Source: Hofstenia miamia (taxonomy: Eukaryota > Xenacoelomorpha > Acoela). Taken from it: DNA of 64,000 nt. The stretch spans positions 720,441 through 784,440 of the forward strand of contig SCFE01000002.1 of NCBI GenBank assembly GCA_004352715.1. Direction: 5' to 3'. The notes below the pieces were generated by a model. That model did no database searches, was not told the origin of the DNA, and saw only the letters and a program-made list of their open reading frames with translations. Shown in pieces: positions 24,497 to 35,894 of this stretch; within the stretch, counting starts at the first letter, position 1, and each line of letters starts with the position of its first letter. Made by a program: the position numbers and the translations under genes.

Positions 24497-25496
24497 NNNN
24501 NNNNNNNNNNNNNNNNNNNNNNNNNNNNNNNNNNNNNNNNNNNNNNNNNNNNNNNNNNNNNNNNNNNNNNNNNNNNNNNNNNNNNNNNNNNNNNNNNNNN
24601 NNNNNNNNNNNNNNNNNNNNNNNNNNNNNNNNNNNNNNNNNNNNNNNNNNNNNNNNNNNNNNNNNNNNNNNNNNNNNNNNNNNNNNNNNNNNNNNNNNNN
24701 NNNNNNNNNNNNNNNNNNNNNNNNNNNNNNNNNNNNNNNNNNNNNNNNNNNNNNNNNNNNNNNNNNNNNNNNNNNNNNNNNNNNNNNNNNNNNNNNNNNN
24801 NNNNNNNNNNNNNNNNNNNNNNNNNNNNNNNNNNNNNNNNNNNNNNNNNNNNNNNNNNNNNNNNNNNNNNNNNNNNNNNNNNNNNNNNNNNNNNNNNNNN
24901 NNNNNNNNNNNNNNNNNNNNNNNNNNNNNNNNNNNNNNNNNNNNNNNNNNNNNNNNNNNNNNNNNNNNNNNNNNNNNNNNNNNNNNNNNNNNNNNNNNNN
25001 NNNNNNNNNNNNNNNNNNNNNNNNNNNNNNNNNNNNNNNNNNNNNNNNNNNNNNNNNNNNNNNNNNNNNNNNNNNNNNNNNNNNNNNNNNNNNNNNNNNN
25101 NNNNNNNNNNNNNNNNNNNNNNNNNNNNNNNNNNNNNNNNNNNNNNNNNNNNNNNNNNNNNNNNNNNNNNNNNNNNNNNNNNNNNNNNNNNNNNNNNNNN
25201 NNNNNNNNNNNNNNNNNNNNNNNNNNNNNNNNNNNNNNNNNNNNNNNNNNNNNNNNNNNNNNNNNNNNNNNNNNNNNNNNNNNNNNNNNNNNNNNNNNNN
25301 NNNNNNNNNNNNNNNNNNNNNNNNNNNNNNNNNNNNNNNNNNNNNNNNNNNNNNNNNNNNNNNNNNNNNNNNNNNNNNNNNNNNNNNNNNNNNNNNNNNN
25401 NNNNNNNNNNNNNNNNNNNNNNNNNNNNNNNNNNNNNNNNNNNNNNNNNNNNNNNNNNNNNNNNNNNNNNNNNNNNNNNNNNNNNNNNNNNNNNNN
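24497..25496. other. Assembly gap, exactly 1000 N
   Basis: A run of exactly 1000 N, the same length as the two other large gaps. This is a placeholder of unknown true size. The right side begins in a (TAA)n run. Confidence 0.98.
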
Positions 25497-25520
25497 TAAT
25501 AATAATAATAATAATAATAA
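25497..25520. repeat. (TAA)n microsatellite at contig edge
   Basis: Trinucleotide run directly after the N gap. Confidence 0.9.
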
Positions 25521-26225
25521 GAGTCAAAGTAAATAAATGACAGTAAGAAAAGCTACAAACTACAAATACATGTATTTACAAAATATTAATAAAGTATATA
25601 TAGAATAAATGTGTGTGTGTGTGTCTATGTGTGTGGTGAGCTCAGTGTAAAAAACCAGTAAATGTGTTTAGCATGTTTATGTCTCCGATTGTATTTTGTC
25701 GATGTAAAAGTATAATTTTTAATTTTTTTCTAAATTTTTTGTAAGTTTTTTCTATTCTTATCTCATTTTCAAAATCATTTTAAATATTAGAGGCTGCTCG
25801 ATGAAAACTAGGATATGAAGTACTGCTACAAATAAACTTATGTGATCGAGGATTTACTTTTAAGTAATTATCAAGAAAAGAAATTGATTGTCGGCAATAT
25901 TTATACTTAAATAAAATTGAAGCTGCATAGAATTTTACTTGATATAGTGGAGATAATATATTATACTTTCGTCTGTATTCACTAACATGGTCATGCTTAT
26001 GTGCAAAATTTGATGTTTTTAATGCCCAATTAAAAGTTTTTGATAATAAATAGCGGCTTTTGTATTAAAATTTATAAATAAAAATGAACAATAATGTAAT
26101 TGCGATAAACAAAAGGCATGTAATAATTGAACGTGATAATCTGGTCCAAAATTTCTGAGGTGGTATAAGTATCTAACGCCAGAAGCTATTTTTTGTTACT
26201 TTTTTAGGAGAAATTTATCGAATTT
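25521..26225. other. AT-rich sequence, possible repeat remnant
   Basis: Contains a short (GT)n run near 25611. The minus strand has an open stretch around 25900-26010 with KHDHVSEYRRKYN, which looks coding-derived but unassigned. Confidence 0.3.
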
Positions 26226-26255
26226 TAATAATAATAATAATAATAATAATAATGG

Positions 26256-26330
26256 GCCCTAGTGGCCAAGGGGTAAAAGGCTAGACTGGGATCGCGAGGA
26301 CCCGGGTTCAAGCCCGCCACCCGACCCTAC
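26256..26330 (+). promoter_or_regulatory. tRNA-like Pol III promoter head
   Basis: TAGTGGCCAAGGGG and GGGTTCAAGCCC have the order and spacing of A and B boxes. The stems do not fold into a clean cloverleaf, so I do not call a functional tRNA gene. Confidence 0.55.
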
Positions 26331-26403
26331 CTTCAATGATAGTGCAACGACAAGGAAAGGCTCTCAGCTCCCGGCAGGCCTTAAATGGTCAGATGGGCAA
26401 AGG

Positions 26404-26964
26404 GTGGACTCCACAATCGAGAGTGTGGATTCGAGAAGTGGCATTATAAGATCCACACAGACCAATGGACAACGGCACATTTGGACAGAGGTGCAGAACA
26501 GGATAGCATTGGAGTGTTACAGAAGAAGCAGACCAGATGAGAGGGGTTATAGGAAGAGAATGTTGGAAGAATGGAAAAAAGAAGAAATAGGATTAGAAGT
26601 TATAGAGCAGAGGTTTGCAGGTCAGGTCAGATAATTGAAGCTGGATGAGAATAAGTGAAAAAGAAGAGCTGAACAGACGAAATAAAAAGAAAATGAAGTG
26701 GGAAATGTAGTGGTTGAAACAGCAGAAACCGCAGCTGTTGAAACAGAGGCAGCAATCAAGGAAATAAAAAGGCTGTGGAAATTAAAGAAAGTTGAAGTAG
26801 TTCCGGTAGTTGTAGGAGCACTAGGGGCAGTAAGTAAGAAGCATAAGAGATGCCTGGAGGAGTTGGGAGTACCAAATTGGGGAGGAGCAGTAGCACAGAA
26901 GGCAGCATTGTTAGGAACAGCTAGAGTCCTGAGGAAAGCTCTCAGACTCCCTGGGAACTGGTGA
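26404..26964 (+). pseudogene. Fused N- and C-terminal remnants of a LINE polyprotein
   Basis: The 26404-26634 frame has WTEVQNRIALECYRRS and GYRKRMLEEWKKE. The 26698-26964 frame has EVVPVVVGALGAVSKK and ALLGTARVLRKAL. These match, from memory of the family pattern, the two ends of certain invertebrate LINE ORFs. The central catalytic region is absent. Confidence 0.55.
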
Positions 26965-27030
26965 GTTCCCCGAGCTGAGAGGAATACCAGCATGAAGCAG
27001 GGAGAAGTAAGAATAAGAATAATAATAATA

Positions 27031-28050
27031 AGAGTAAGCGCAAATTTATTACTTAAAAATGAAGTAAAAACTAATATGGTAAAGAATATATAAAATATAT
27101 AAATATCTTCATTAAAACTTAAAAAAATTAAGTCCAGGCGATTCATAGAATCGCATTATTAATTATTTTACTAAGGTTTTCTCGATTGTTTTTCTCAAAA
27201 ATTTTATAATTTTTTTCAAAAAGTGCTCATTATTGTTAAAATAATTGAATAAATGAAAATTTTCATTTTTCCAAAAATTTTTTAAAATGTTGCTATTTTT
27301 TGTCTAATTCTAAGAAGCATATTTTCAAATTCTATTTTCGTAACTCCACACTGATTTTTATTGAAAATTGCCAGCATTAGCGCAAAACACAGGCTAGTGT
27401 CTTTTGCCTTTGCGATTCTGCTTCTAGTTTGCATATATATCAATGTTTAGTGAACGCAGACGACTTTTCCGGATTTTGCTATTGAACTATATTATTTGAA
27501 TGCTGTGTTACAACAATGAATAAAACGGCATTTTTGTAAATTGTAATAAGAGGAAGGTATCACTTATTATGCTAATTGCAATATTAACTTCACCTTATAT
27601 GACTAATTCGATGATTTATGTTAACACATGTCTTACATTGCGGATACTAGTGTGACAAATGCTGGCGCAATGTTAAGTTTGCAATGTCTACATACATGTA
27701 AAATAGTAAACGCAACGAAACATCGATCGTTCTCGCTAAGACCATTCGTCATTATATTGTACTGCCAAATTGTATTATTAGAAATCTATCTACAAAGTGA
27801 GTCGTTCATTTTTTAACTTGATATTTATTAAATATTTAATAGATTGATAGAATTTTCGCAAAAATTAAAGTATCCGTAAAGAGCGACAATGAGGTTTTAA
27901 CTAATGATTTCTTGGCGTTTCAGAAATACAGTAAATTTTTTGTTGTTAAATCGAAATGGAAATTATATTAATGGCTAACAATCATTTTACTCATGTAGAC
28001 TAATTAGCTATAAATGAAATTTCTTCAAACTCTTTCTATAGATAGGGAAC
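27031..28050. other. Gene-free AT-rich stretch
   Basis: No open frame with a recognisable domain. Confidence 0.4.
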
Positions 28051-28070
28051 ATATATATATATATATATAT

Positions 28071-29070
28071 NNNNNNNNNNNNNNNNNNNNNNNNNNNNNN
28101 NNNNNNNNNNNNNNNNNNNNNNNNNNNNNNNNNNNNNNNNNNNNNNNNNNNNNNNNNNNNNNNNNNNNNNNNNNNNNNNNNNNNNNNNNNNNNNNNNNNN
28201 NNNNNNNNNNNNNNNNNNNNNNNNNNNNNNNNNNNNNNNNNNNNNNNNNNNNNNNNNNNNNNNNNNNNNNNNNNNNNNNNNNNNNNNNNNNNNNNNNNNN
28301 NNNNNNNNNNNNNNNNNNNNNNNNNNNNNNNNNNNNNNNNNNNNNNNNNNNNNNNNNNNNNNNNNNNNNNNNNNNNNNNNNNNNNNNNNNNNNNNNNNNN
28401 NNNNNNNNNNNNNNNNNNNNNNNNNNNNNNNNNNNNNNNNNNNNNNNNNNNNNNNNNNNNNNNNNNNNNNNNNNNNNNNNNNNNNNNNNNNNNNNNNNNN
28501 NNNNNNNNNNNNNNNNNNNNNNNNNNNNNNNNNNNNNNNNNNNNNNNNNNNNNNNNNNNNNNNNNNNNNNNNNNNNNNNNNNNNNNNNNNNNNNNNNNNN
28601 NNNNNNNNNNNNNNNNNNNNNNNNNNNNNNNNNNNNNNNNNNNNNNNNNNNNNNNNNNNNNNNNNNNNNNNNNNNNNNNNNNNNNNNNNNNNNNNNNNNN
28701 NNNNNNNNNNNNNNNNNNNNNNNNNNNNNNNNNNNNNNNNNNNNNNNNNNNNNNNNNNNNNNNNNNNNNNNNNNNNNNNNNNNNNNNNNNNNNNNNNNNN
28801 NNNNNNNNNNNNNNNNNNNNNNNNNNNNNNNNNNNNNNNNNNNNNNNNNNNNNNNNNNNNNNNNNNNNNNNNNNNNNNNNNNNNNNNNNNNNNNNNNNNN
28901 NNNNNNNNNNNNNNNNNNNNNNNNNNNNNNNNNNNNNNNNNNNNNNNNNNNNNNNNNNNNNNNNNNNNNNNNNNNNNNNNNNNNNNNNNNNNNNNNNNNN
29001 NNNNNNNNNNNNNNNNNNNNNNNNNNNNNNNNNNNNNNNNNNNNNNNNNNNNNNNNNNNNNNNNNNNNNN
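28071..29070. other. Assembly gap, exactly 1000 N, flanked by (TA)n
   Basis: The sequence on both sides is (TA)n (28051-28070 and 29071-29084), so both contigs end in the same simple repeat. The gap length is a placeholder. Confidence 0.98.
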
Positions 29071-29084
29071 ATATATATATATAT

Positions 29085-30855
29085 GTAAGGCATAGTTTAC
29101 CATGTAAACACTGATTGCAAGATTGTTTATCTAGATAGAGATTTTTCGTAGAGGATGTATACTGTCAATCAAAATTTGCTATCTTTTGAGTTAAGTCATA
29201 AATTATATTTGTTTTTCTGACTAAAGTATCTGAATCGTTGCAATGCGAGTTGCTTCAAATAATATGACTACCATTATTTAGTTCCACATAAATGAAGTAC
29301 AGTAAAATATACATTGATTGTTATCATGAATTACTGTTCTTGTGGAACTAGTAGAATCTAGAATACATCACATTTATTATTATGTGTATGGTGAGGAAAT
29401 GGATGTGTTTATAGCATGTGTGCATGACACATTTGAAGCAATTACTTTGGGTCAATTCTACTTATACATTTTTAGATGAGAGTAAAACAGTTAGCTAAAC
29501 ATTACGTGTGACAACGTTTAAATAGATAACAGAAGGCAAATAAATTACAAGTTCTTTGTTGTTTTGGTGAACTAGCATTTGACAAATGCTATTTAGATGA
29601 AATTTCAATGCAATTCATGAAATAGAAAACATCTTGAAAATGTCGCCGAATTGAATTATTAACTCTCTCTTTCACATAAAAATCCAACTTCACATATGAA
29701 AATCATTTTATTACTCAAGGACTGAAATTAATTAACAAGTAATTAGTTGCGAATGAAAAGGTAAATAATTTGACTGAACTGCTTCCGAAATTTATGTTTT
29801 CATTATTTTCGTACAAATTAATGACAATAAATACAACATCTAAATCAAACAACTGCGGTGGTACTGTATTAAAATAGTACTAAGTCTGTCCGCACACATT
29901 TGAGTTATCCTAGCTTATATAAATTATGATAACAGTATATATTTAAATCAGATATTACATCTGAAAAAATAGAACAAAAAAAGTTTTCAATACAGTTGCA
30001 GAAATCTGCTTTTGGGAAAAGACACTAAAAAGATTTGCTCCCGTTTTTGCAATACCGGCTTTTGGTAGAAATTTTTCATTGGCATATTTAAGTAAATGAT
30101 CTCGACAGATTATCTGATAGTACATTTTTTGTCATTTTGTTTAATAATTAAAGCAATATCTTTGTAGTTTTTAATTATTATTAAACTTAGGTGTCAATTT
30201 TATTTAGGTACTTTTTCGACAACTACCCCAAATTAAAACGTATAAAGAAATAGGGAAGACTAATATTAAGGTTTGCTAAGATAAAAGCACAGTCCATTCC
30301 TCCACAGATAATTCGAAAAACAAGCTGGATGTCATCCCATCTCTGTGCAAAATGACAATAACTATAATTTTGGAAAGCAAGGCAGGTTTTTTTTTAGTAA
30401 ATGGGCAGTTGACAATAAATTTCATAAAGTGATTTCAATAATTTCACTGCAAATCTCCAATTGAATACTTTTAACAAAATTTAATTTTTCTGTTTTTTGC
30501 ATCGCTATTTACGAAGTAAGCATTAAAAATTATCAACGTAATTTGATCAGCACATTGAATGTAAATACCTAAAATTTGAAAAGGATTCAACAACTTTCTG
30601 ATATTTTAGAAACGAAATAGTTAAAGTGTTTCCCAATAAAATTGCCTCTTAAAAACTACTAACACATACTATTTACTGATTGTAATTTATTAACGGTGAT
30701 TTACAGTTGAACCATTCCTAGTAAGTTCCATACAAAGTGACATGAATCTATTCCGGGTAAAACCTAATATGAAATATGCTTAAATAAAAATTGTATTATG
30801 TCAATTTATATGTTTCCATGTTTCTAACCTGTAATTATAAGCAAATTACACCTAC
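29085..30855. other. Presumed intron sequence 3' of the ARHGAP exon at 30856
   Basis: On the minus strand this follows the donor of the SH3 exon. I found neither the second half of SH3 nor any other exon here. Confidence 0.5.
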
Positions 30856-31063
30856 CATTGGGTACTTTTTACCTCTCCACCAGATAGATTTATCCGTTTC
30901 ACAAACTTCAGTGATGGAAATGATTTCATTGAGCTCCAATGTAATTTCATCTTTGGCTTGTGCTTGGTATCGCTTAATAACTTTTCCAACTGCCAGTGAT
31001 GGAACGTTAATATTATCATCAGTTAGAATAAAACGACTGCCACGATTATTTAATTCAAACCAA
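30856..31063 (-). CDS. ARHGAP exon C: linker and first half of SH3
   Basis: The acceptor TGTTTAG precedes TTGGTTTGAA; only this choice fits the phase left by exon B and gives the junction VLSWFEL. The open frame runs on upstream into a MITE (31100-31421), so that extension is not coding. The exon ends WWRGKKYPM before donor GTAGGT. Confidence 0.85.
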
Positions 31064-33709
31064 CTAAACATCTTCAAATTAAAATGTGTAAACAATTCAC
31101 CAATAGCAAAGCCACGTGACATTTTGGTTATTTTACGTTTTTTGGTGGTAAAGTCGGGTAATTACGTTCATTGTAACGAAATTTAAGTTCGTCAAATAAT
31201 TTTTCTTAAATTACATGGCTAATTTGTAACATGTTTACCAAAATGTCACCAACTATCATTAAAAAGGCAACTACCAACGTGTGTTGCTTAAAGGTTTGTT
31301 TACATAAGAAAATATTTTCAATTACGTGGCAAAAAGGAACCATATTTACCAAAATGCGACGTAAATTCTAAGCGAAAGTGCGACGTATTGCCACGAAAAT
31401 GCCACGTGGCATTGCTATTGGAAAGATCCACTATGACCGCATGGTGATTAAATGAACTTAGCATTGTTTATAGTTTAAAAATCAACTTTGTCTCAATGCC
31501 AATCAATTAGTTGCAAAGCATTATGAACTTTTTGGAACATTTTTTGAGAAGGATTATTAAGATTCTTTTTATTATGTTAATTAATATTGTATTCATTTGT
31601 AAGTTTCGGGTGATATATCCAACAAAAATGTGTTTTTACTTCTGAATATACCTTGTTTTTTCTCATAGTCAATATGGTTTTTTAACTGACCATTTTGTTA
31701 TACAATTATTCAATTATTACGTTCCTTGGCCTTGTGGGATAAATCTAGTTTTGCTATCACTGGGGTGGTCACCAGACTGAGATAGATTTTTTTTCTTCTG
31801 AGAGTGTTACTATTCCAAAATATTCCACAAGTCGAGCCTCACCATTTTAGAAAGTTTGTCTTAACGCCAGTTCCTGTGTTTAATTTTTCTAATGAGAGTA
31901 AAAAATTTTAACAGCGACAGTTGAACGATTTTTAGTTTCCAAGAAATTACAATATTCTAAGAGACTAAGAGGCTGCATCCCATGACCTTTAAGACCAACC
32001 AATTAACACTAGAACAGCTAGTACTGCTTGAGAATAAATGCACATCTGATCTTTCAAATGCAAAAATTATTGAATAAAAACAAAATTCAATGAGATTATC
32101 AACATAATTGAGAGCATATGTACCTGCTAGTGCTTTTGCTGAATGAATAATGAAGCTAATAAAAAAGGTTTATAGGTCATATTGACCTATCGTCGCGTTT
32201 CTAGTGTAAAAATTTGAACAATCTGATTCCACCATTTTGAAATTATGTGGTAGTTGTTCTTACTAATTGCTTGTGCGGAGCAACTATAATTCAATTTAGT
32301 TAGATAACGAATACTTATAGATAATCCGAATAGTATTTCATAAAATAACAAATTAATGAAAAAACTTTTTTATTATTGGCAAGGTTAGATCAAGTTGAAA
32401 AAAACAAGTGCTAATCCTAAAACTTTGAACGTAAACGACAGAACTAACAAATCTGTAGACTACAAAATGAAATATGACTTAATTGGTGCAATTCAGTCAC
32501 ACTTTTCAGAGTTATGTGATCTAATATGATAAGTTTTTATTTCAATTAGTTCATTAGAATTATGAAAATTTGCTTTTTACCTTAACACACTAGAACACAC
32601 CACGTTGGCAGACAGTCTACCAGAAATGTGACGTATCAAGTGATTAATTATTTCAAATGTGTCTTCATAGGACTGGATTTTTTTGATCTGTTCCTCTATT
32701 GGTGAGATTTGCGTAAACTGGCGGTCGTTAACACATTTGTGGAAAACAGTATCAAGCTGAATGAAATCCCGTAAGTTGCGTATTACGTACCATACCTAAA
32801 TTATAACTAACCTACAATTTTATAAAACATTATACAATACATATATAAATAAATTCATTATATTACATATTTTTCCAAAACTTTCCTACCTGTAATGGAT
32901 TATATTCCATGCATAGAAAGAAATATTTCTCCAACAAAAATTCTACCGAGCAATTATGTCTAAGTTTGAAACGATTTAAGACAGTAATCTACATTATGTT
33001 GTGCGGTATCATTCAATCTATTGGGACTAAATTACTCATTGGGAGGGGGGAGTGGGGCTAAATTTGGAATGGGACCATAAATTAAAAAACTATAAATACT
33101 GAATTCAGAATATCACTCATAATTTTTTGCCAATTGGGGCGGAAATACAAGTTATGCTGTGGGGTAACATAGGATAAAGAGACCAGATTTCATGGACTGA
33201 TATGAAACGGGAACGACTCCAAGTGGTGCAAAATGGAATTGAGACCAATAAAATTCCGGTGCTACAAAACCTCAATAGGCATGTCTTTAGCTTACTTGTT
33301 ATTCTTAGAGAATGTTTCTATAGTTATATTCGAGTACCAAGTGTGTCAATTAAACCGTTTTTGATCATGCAGCTATTCTTTAAAGGAAGTCAACTCGTAG
33401 GTCACCCATACAATGTTATTATAATATCTATTTCTCAAAAATTTGTGCACAGTTTGTTAACCGAATATAAACATAAAAAGATTTTATATTCTTACCCACC
33501 TGATTTTGTTGTGAAACAACGACACGGAAGGAGTAGGATAGTTGACTAGTATTGCTTTCCTGAATTGGGCTAAATGTCTTATCTACATGGATATTAACTT
33601 TCTCCAGATTAGATACTTCAGGATAATGGAAGTGGCCTGCAGTATCAACCCGCTTGATATCTGCTCGTTGTCCTTGTACGTAAGTCAGTGTTCGACTGTT
33701 TCGATGCAC
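30856..33709 (-). CDS. ARHGAP32/33-like: ARHGAP32/33-like RhoGAP, 5' half (PX domain and first half of SH3)
   Basis: Three minus-strand exons join in frame: 33709-33500 (70 codons, phase 0), 32795-32581 (ends with two extra bases) and 31063-30856 (starts with one base, ends in phase 0). They encode a PX domain, which binds membrane phosphoinositides, with HFHYPEV at its start, YVIRNLRDFIQLD in the middle and a helical end. Next come the linker WFELNNRGSRFIL and the first half of an SH3 domain (VIKRYQAQAKDEITLEL, then WWRGKKYPM). The order PX then SH3 is that of the ARHGAP32/33 family. The donor after WWRGKKYPM is GTAGGT. The matching second half of SH3 starts at 56414, in the 3' half of the gene, which lies on the wrong side of this piece. 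Exons 5' of 33709 were not found, so the N-terminus is missing. Confidence 0.85.
31100..31421. mobile_element. MITE ending about 36 bases from a splice acceptor
   Basis: The left end reads CCAATAGCAAAGCCACGTGA, and the reverse complement of the right end reads CCAATAGCAATGCCACGTGG. The 322 bp between have no ORF. It lies in the intron just before ARHGAP exon C. Confidence 0.75.
32007..32206. mobile_element. piggyBac-like MITE in ARHGAP intron
   Basis: The left end is TTAA followed by CACTAGAAC. The right end is the inverse, GTTTCTAGTG, followed by TAAA (one change from TTAA). The TTAA target and CACTAGAA ends are typical of piggyBac-type elements. It is 200 bp long with an internal palindrome GGTCATATTGACC. 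Confidence 0.6.
32581..32795 (-). CDS. ARHGAP exon B: rest of PX domain
   Basis: The acceptor TAG precedes GTATGGTAC and the donor is GTTAAG before GTAAAA. It encodes VWYVIRNLRDFIQLDTVF, CVNDRQFTQISP and a helical tail. The length of 215 bases leaves two bases that pair with the first base of exon C. Confidence 0.85.
33500..33709 (-). CDS. ARHGAP exon A: start of PX domain
   Basis: The acceptor is TTTGATTTAG before GTGCATCG and the donor is AATCAG before GTGGGT. It encodes VDTAGHFHYPEV and ends FRVVVSQQNQ. The next exon starts VWYVIRN, which restores the PX beta-sheet. No ATG opens this exon; it is internal. Confidence 0.85.
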
Positions 33710-33941
33710 CTAAATCAAATATGTTAAATTAGCACATCCTATTGGGCTTTCGCATTCAATTTTTCATTCATAGAAGTTAAAGATTTTTTTTAATCATTGT
33801 TTTAAATTTGCATTAGGATTCTTCTATTAGATTTTAATAAACACATAAAAACAGTTTTCACATTTAGGATTTTTTCGTTAACAAAGAATTACTTTCCGTA
33901 CACAACAAACAATTGTTGTTATATATAATGAAAAACATTGG

Positions 33942-33975
<34 letters not shown>

Positions 33976-34879
33976 TTATATACATATATATGAATGGTTA
34001 ACAAGCTCTTTATTTCTAAAGAATTGCTTGGAGAAATGAGATAAAATAAAATTTTCAAAATATGCTATTTACAAAGTTTAGATAATGCCTTGCCAGGATT
34101 GCAATTTTTCCAGGCGCCTAATATATTTTGATGGCTACGATTATTGCTTAGTGTATCCACAAAACATATGTGTAGTTCCAAATTATTTCCCATTCTTGCG
34201 GTTCTTATAATAAAAGAATTATGCAAAATCAAGGATGTATCTAATTTTAACACTATACCGCCCCTAAATCCGCTCGAACGTTGGTTTGTTGCTTGCTAAT
34301 ATTTAATAAAGTTCGAACTGATCTATTGAAAATGCATTTAAATTCTCATTTTGCGCTATTGTTATTCCGTTCAAGAGTGCGCATGTATATGAGAAAAGGC
34401 TCATTGTAAATATGGTTGGTATAAAACCTTGGGTTTGGGCAAAACCAAAGTTTATGGGTAAACTTGGGTGTGAAACCCAAGACCCAATCCCAAGGTTACT
34501 AAACTTGGGTCTACTCAACCCAAGTTTGGAAATGGGCAAAACACAATACAATGCCGGTTGTGGCGCAATAGGCCCATATTTCTAGGGTGACACAAGATTC
34601 CTACTGGGCGACTCCAGGGTTTCCAACTGCTATAATCAAAACTTCCGATTTGCCTAACAGTTATTCTAACTTATTTTGCATCTAATAGATTTGTATAATT
34701 TCAATCAATTTGTAGTTTTTCAAATAATTTGATATTGACCCTTATAGACATTTTGTTTTTGTTTCTGTCATGTGTACAACAACTCAAGACACCGCACCGA
34801 TAGCACCTTAATGCTTAAAGCCATCTAGCTGGAGAAAAAGGAACTATATTACTTGCTCACACGTTGATATATTTGATAA
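33710..34879. other. Intron or 5' flank of ARHGAP, with repeats
   Basis: Contains a (TA)n run at 33946-33972 and a self-complementary stretch at about 34422-34545. I saw no further ARHGAP exon. Confidence 0.4.
34422..34545. repeat. Self-complementary CCCAAG/CTTGGG element
   Basis: Repeated CTTGGGT and ACCCAAG units in both orientations (AACCTTGGGTTTGGG, ACTTGGGTGTG, AACCCAAGACCC, TCAACCCAAGTTTGG) can fold into a hairpin. This is likely a small MITE. Confidence 0.5.
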
Positions 34880-35203
34880 TGATTCGGGAGATGTTTAGAA
34901 CGAGGAGGACGTCTACGAATGTCAATGGGAAGACACTGTTCTGCAGATATCGAGCTTGACTTGTGAAGCAAAGGGCATATACAGTGTCCGTTGTTCTGCG
35001 AATTCCTTCCAGCTGCTCCTTAAAGATATTGGTTAAAATTGTCTTGTTGTATCAGATAGCTTATTGATTCTTGATGAAATCTAAAGGAACTAGGTAAAAG
35101 TCCAGAGGCATCATCTCGTTTAAGAGCTATTCAAATTGCTAATGGCGTTGAGACTCCTAAGCTGCTTATCAGTCCAGGACAGACTAGGTGGAACAGTAAC
35201 ATT
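34880..35203 (+). pseudogene. hAT transposase fragment cut at contig end
   Basis: Plus-strand text has VRCSANSFQLLLKDIG and, one frame over, ELGKSPEASSRLRAIQI followed by QTRWNSNI. These match the RC.AH..QL..KD and TRWNS motifs of hAT transposases. It contains stops and ends abruptly at the N at 35204, so the rest of the element is lost at the join. Confidence 0.7.
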
Positions 35204-35204
35204 N
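35204..35204. other. Single-N contig join
   Basis: One N separates unique sequence that cuts off a hAT transposase from a (TA)n run (35205-35235). The element does not continue to the right, so the join is suspect. Confidence 0.8.

Positions 35205-35235
<31 letters not shown>
35205..35235. repeat. (TA)n microsatellite at contig edge
   Basis: Dinucleotide run immediately right of the single N. Confidence 0.9.
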
Positions 35236-35237
<2 letters not shown>

Positions 35238-35834
35238 GTATATTCTTATATACATGGTTAGCTCCATAAAATCGTCAAACTTATGAAAAATTGATTTTCA
35301 CCAATTTGTAAGAAAATCAATTTTTTAGTAAAAAAATATTTTAAGTCATTGCGAAATTAGTAGATAATAAGATATGGATTTTTGTGCTATTATGTTATTG
35401 AAATATTGTTAAAATTATCTTTTTGATAAAAAAATTCATATAATTCAACACCTCAGCGTATTTTATTGAAGGCACTACACTTGTGCATATATTTCTACTG
35501 ATATTGAGTGTATTTATTACTTTATGCATTTTAAGTCCATTACTTCAGATTCTCGTTCCCGTTACATCTAAATTCTATTTTTTCGAATGTAATTGAAATT
35601 TCAAATGTGATTTGGCTTCGACGTTCTCCAAATGATATTTATCTGCTACGGCATTCATGTATTTTTTGTAATGGACAGGGATTTTTTAAATGTAAATTTA
35701 AAATTTTTTGTAGAAACATGAAATGTGGATCCATTACGGAACCTTGAAGTAGTATACAATTAATTACAAAATAATGATAAGACTTGAGCTTAGTGGAGAA
35801 TGTAATATCCATAATAGCCTAAAACTCCAGTAAC
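35236..35834. other. Gene-free stretch
   Basis: AT-rich, with a short inverted repeat around AAAAATTGATTTTC near 35286. No gene is seen. Confidence 0.4.
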
Positions 35835-35842
35835 GTAACGGG

Positions 35843-35856
35843 CAGGGGCGCACCCA

Positions 35857-35894
<38 letters not shown>

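Larger units (their letters stand above)
26226..27030 (+). mobile_element. tRNA-headed non-autonomous element with LINE-derived ends
   Basis: It is flanked by (AAT)n at 26226-26252 and near 27010-27030. The first about 75 bases look tRNA-derived: a box-A-like TAGTGGCCAAGGGG and a box-B-like GGGTTCAAGCCC, the internal promoter of RNA polymerase III. Then comes coding-type text resembling the start of a non-LTR retrotransposon polyprotein (CYRRSRPDERGYRKRM, 26404-26634). Directly after it, in another frame, comes text resembling the end of the same kind of protein (VVVGALGAVSKKHKR and KAALLGTARVLRKAL, up to about 26964). The reverse transcriptase between them is missing. This looks like a SINE-like derivative made by internal deletion. 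Confidence 0.6.

Noticed and set aside
24415-25536. Long open frames of more than 340 codons across the N gap
   Set aside because: They consist of unknown bases; the N run simply contains no stop. The same holds for the frames across 28071-29070 and 57774-58773.
26256-26330. Functional tRNA gene
   Set aside because: A and B boxes are visible but the acceptor and T stems do not pair cleanly, and it is joined to transposon sequence.
31064-31122. 5' extension of the SH3 exon starting MSRGFAIGEL
   Set aside because: This part overlaps the end of a MITE. Only an acceptor at 31064-31065 fits the phase left by the PX exon and restores the family sequence.
33202-33549. Plus-strand 115-codon frame
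   Set aside because: It overlaps the PX exon on the other strand and has no domain.
30856-33709. A separate paralogous RhoGAP gene in the 29-35 kb contig
   Set aside because: The two halves are exactly complementary (one ends mid-SH3, the other begins there) and neither region repeats the other's domains. One split gene is simpler.
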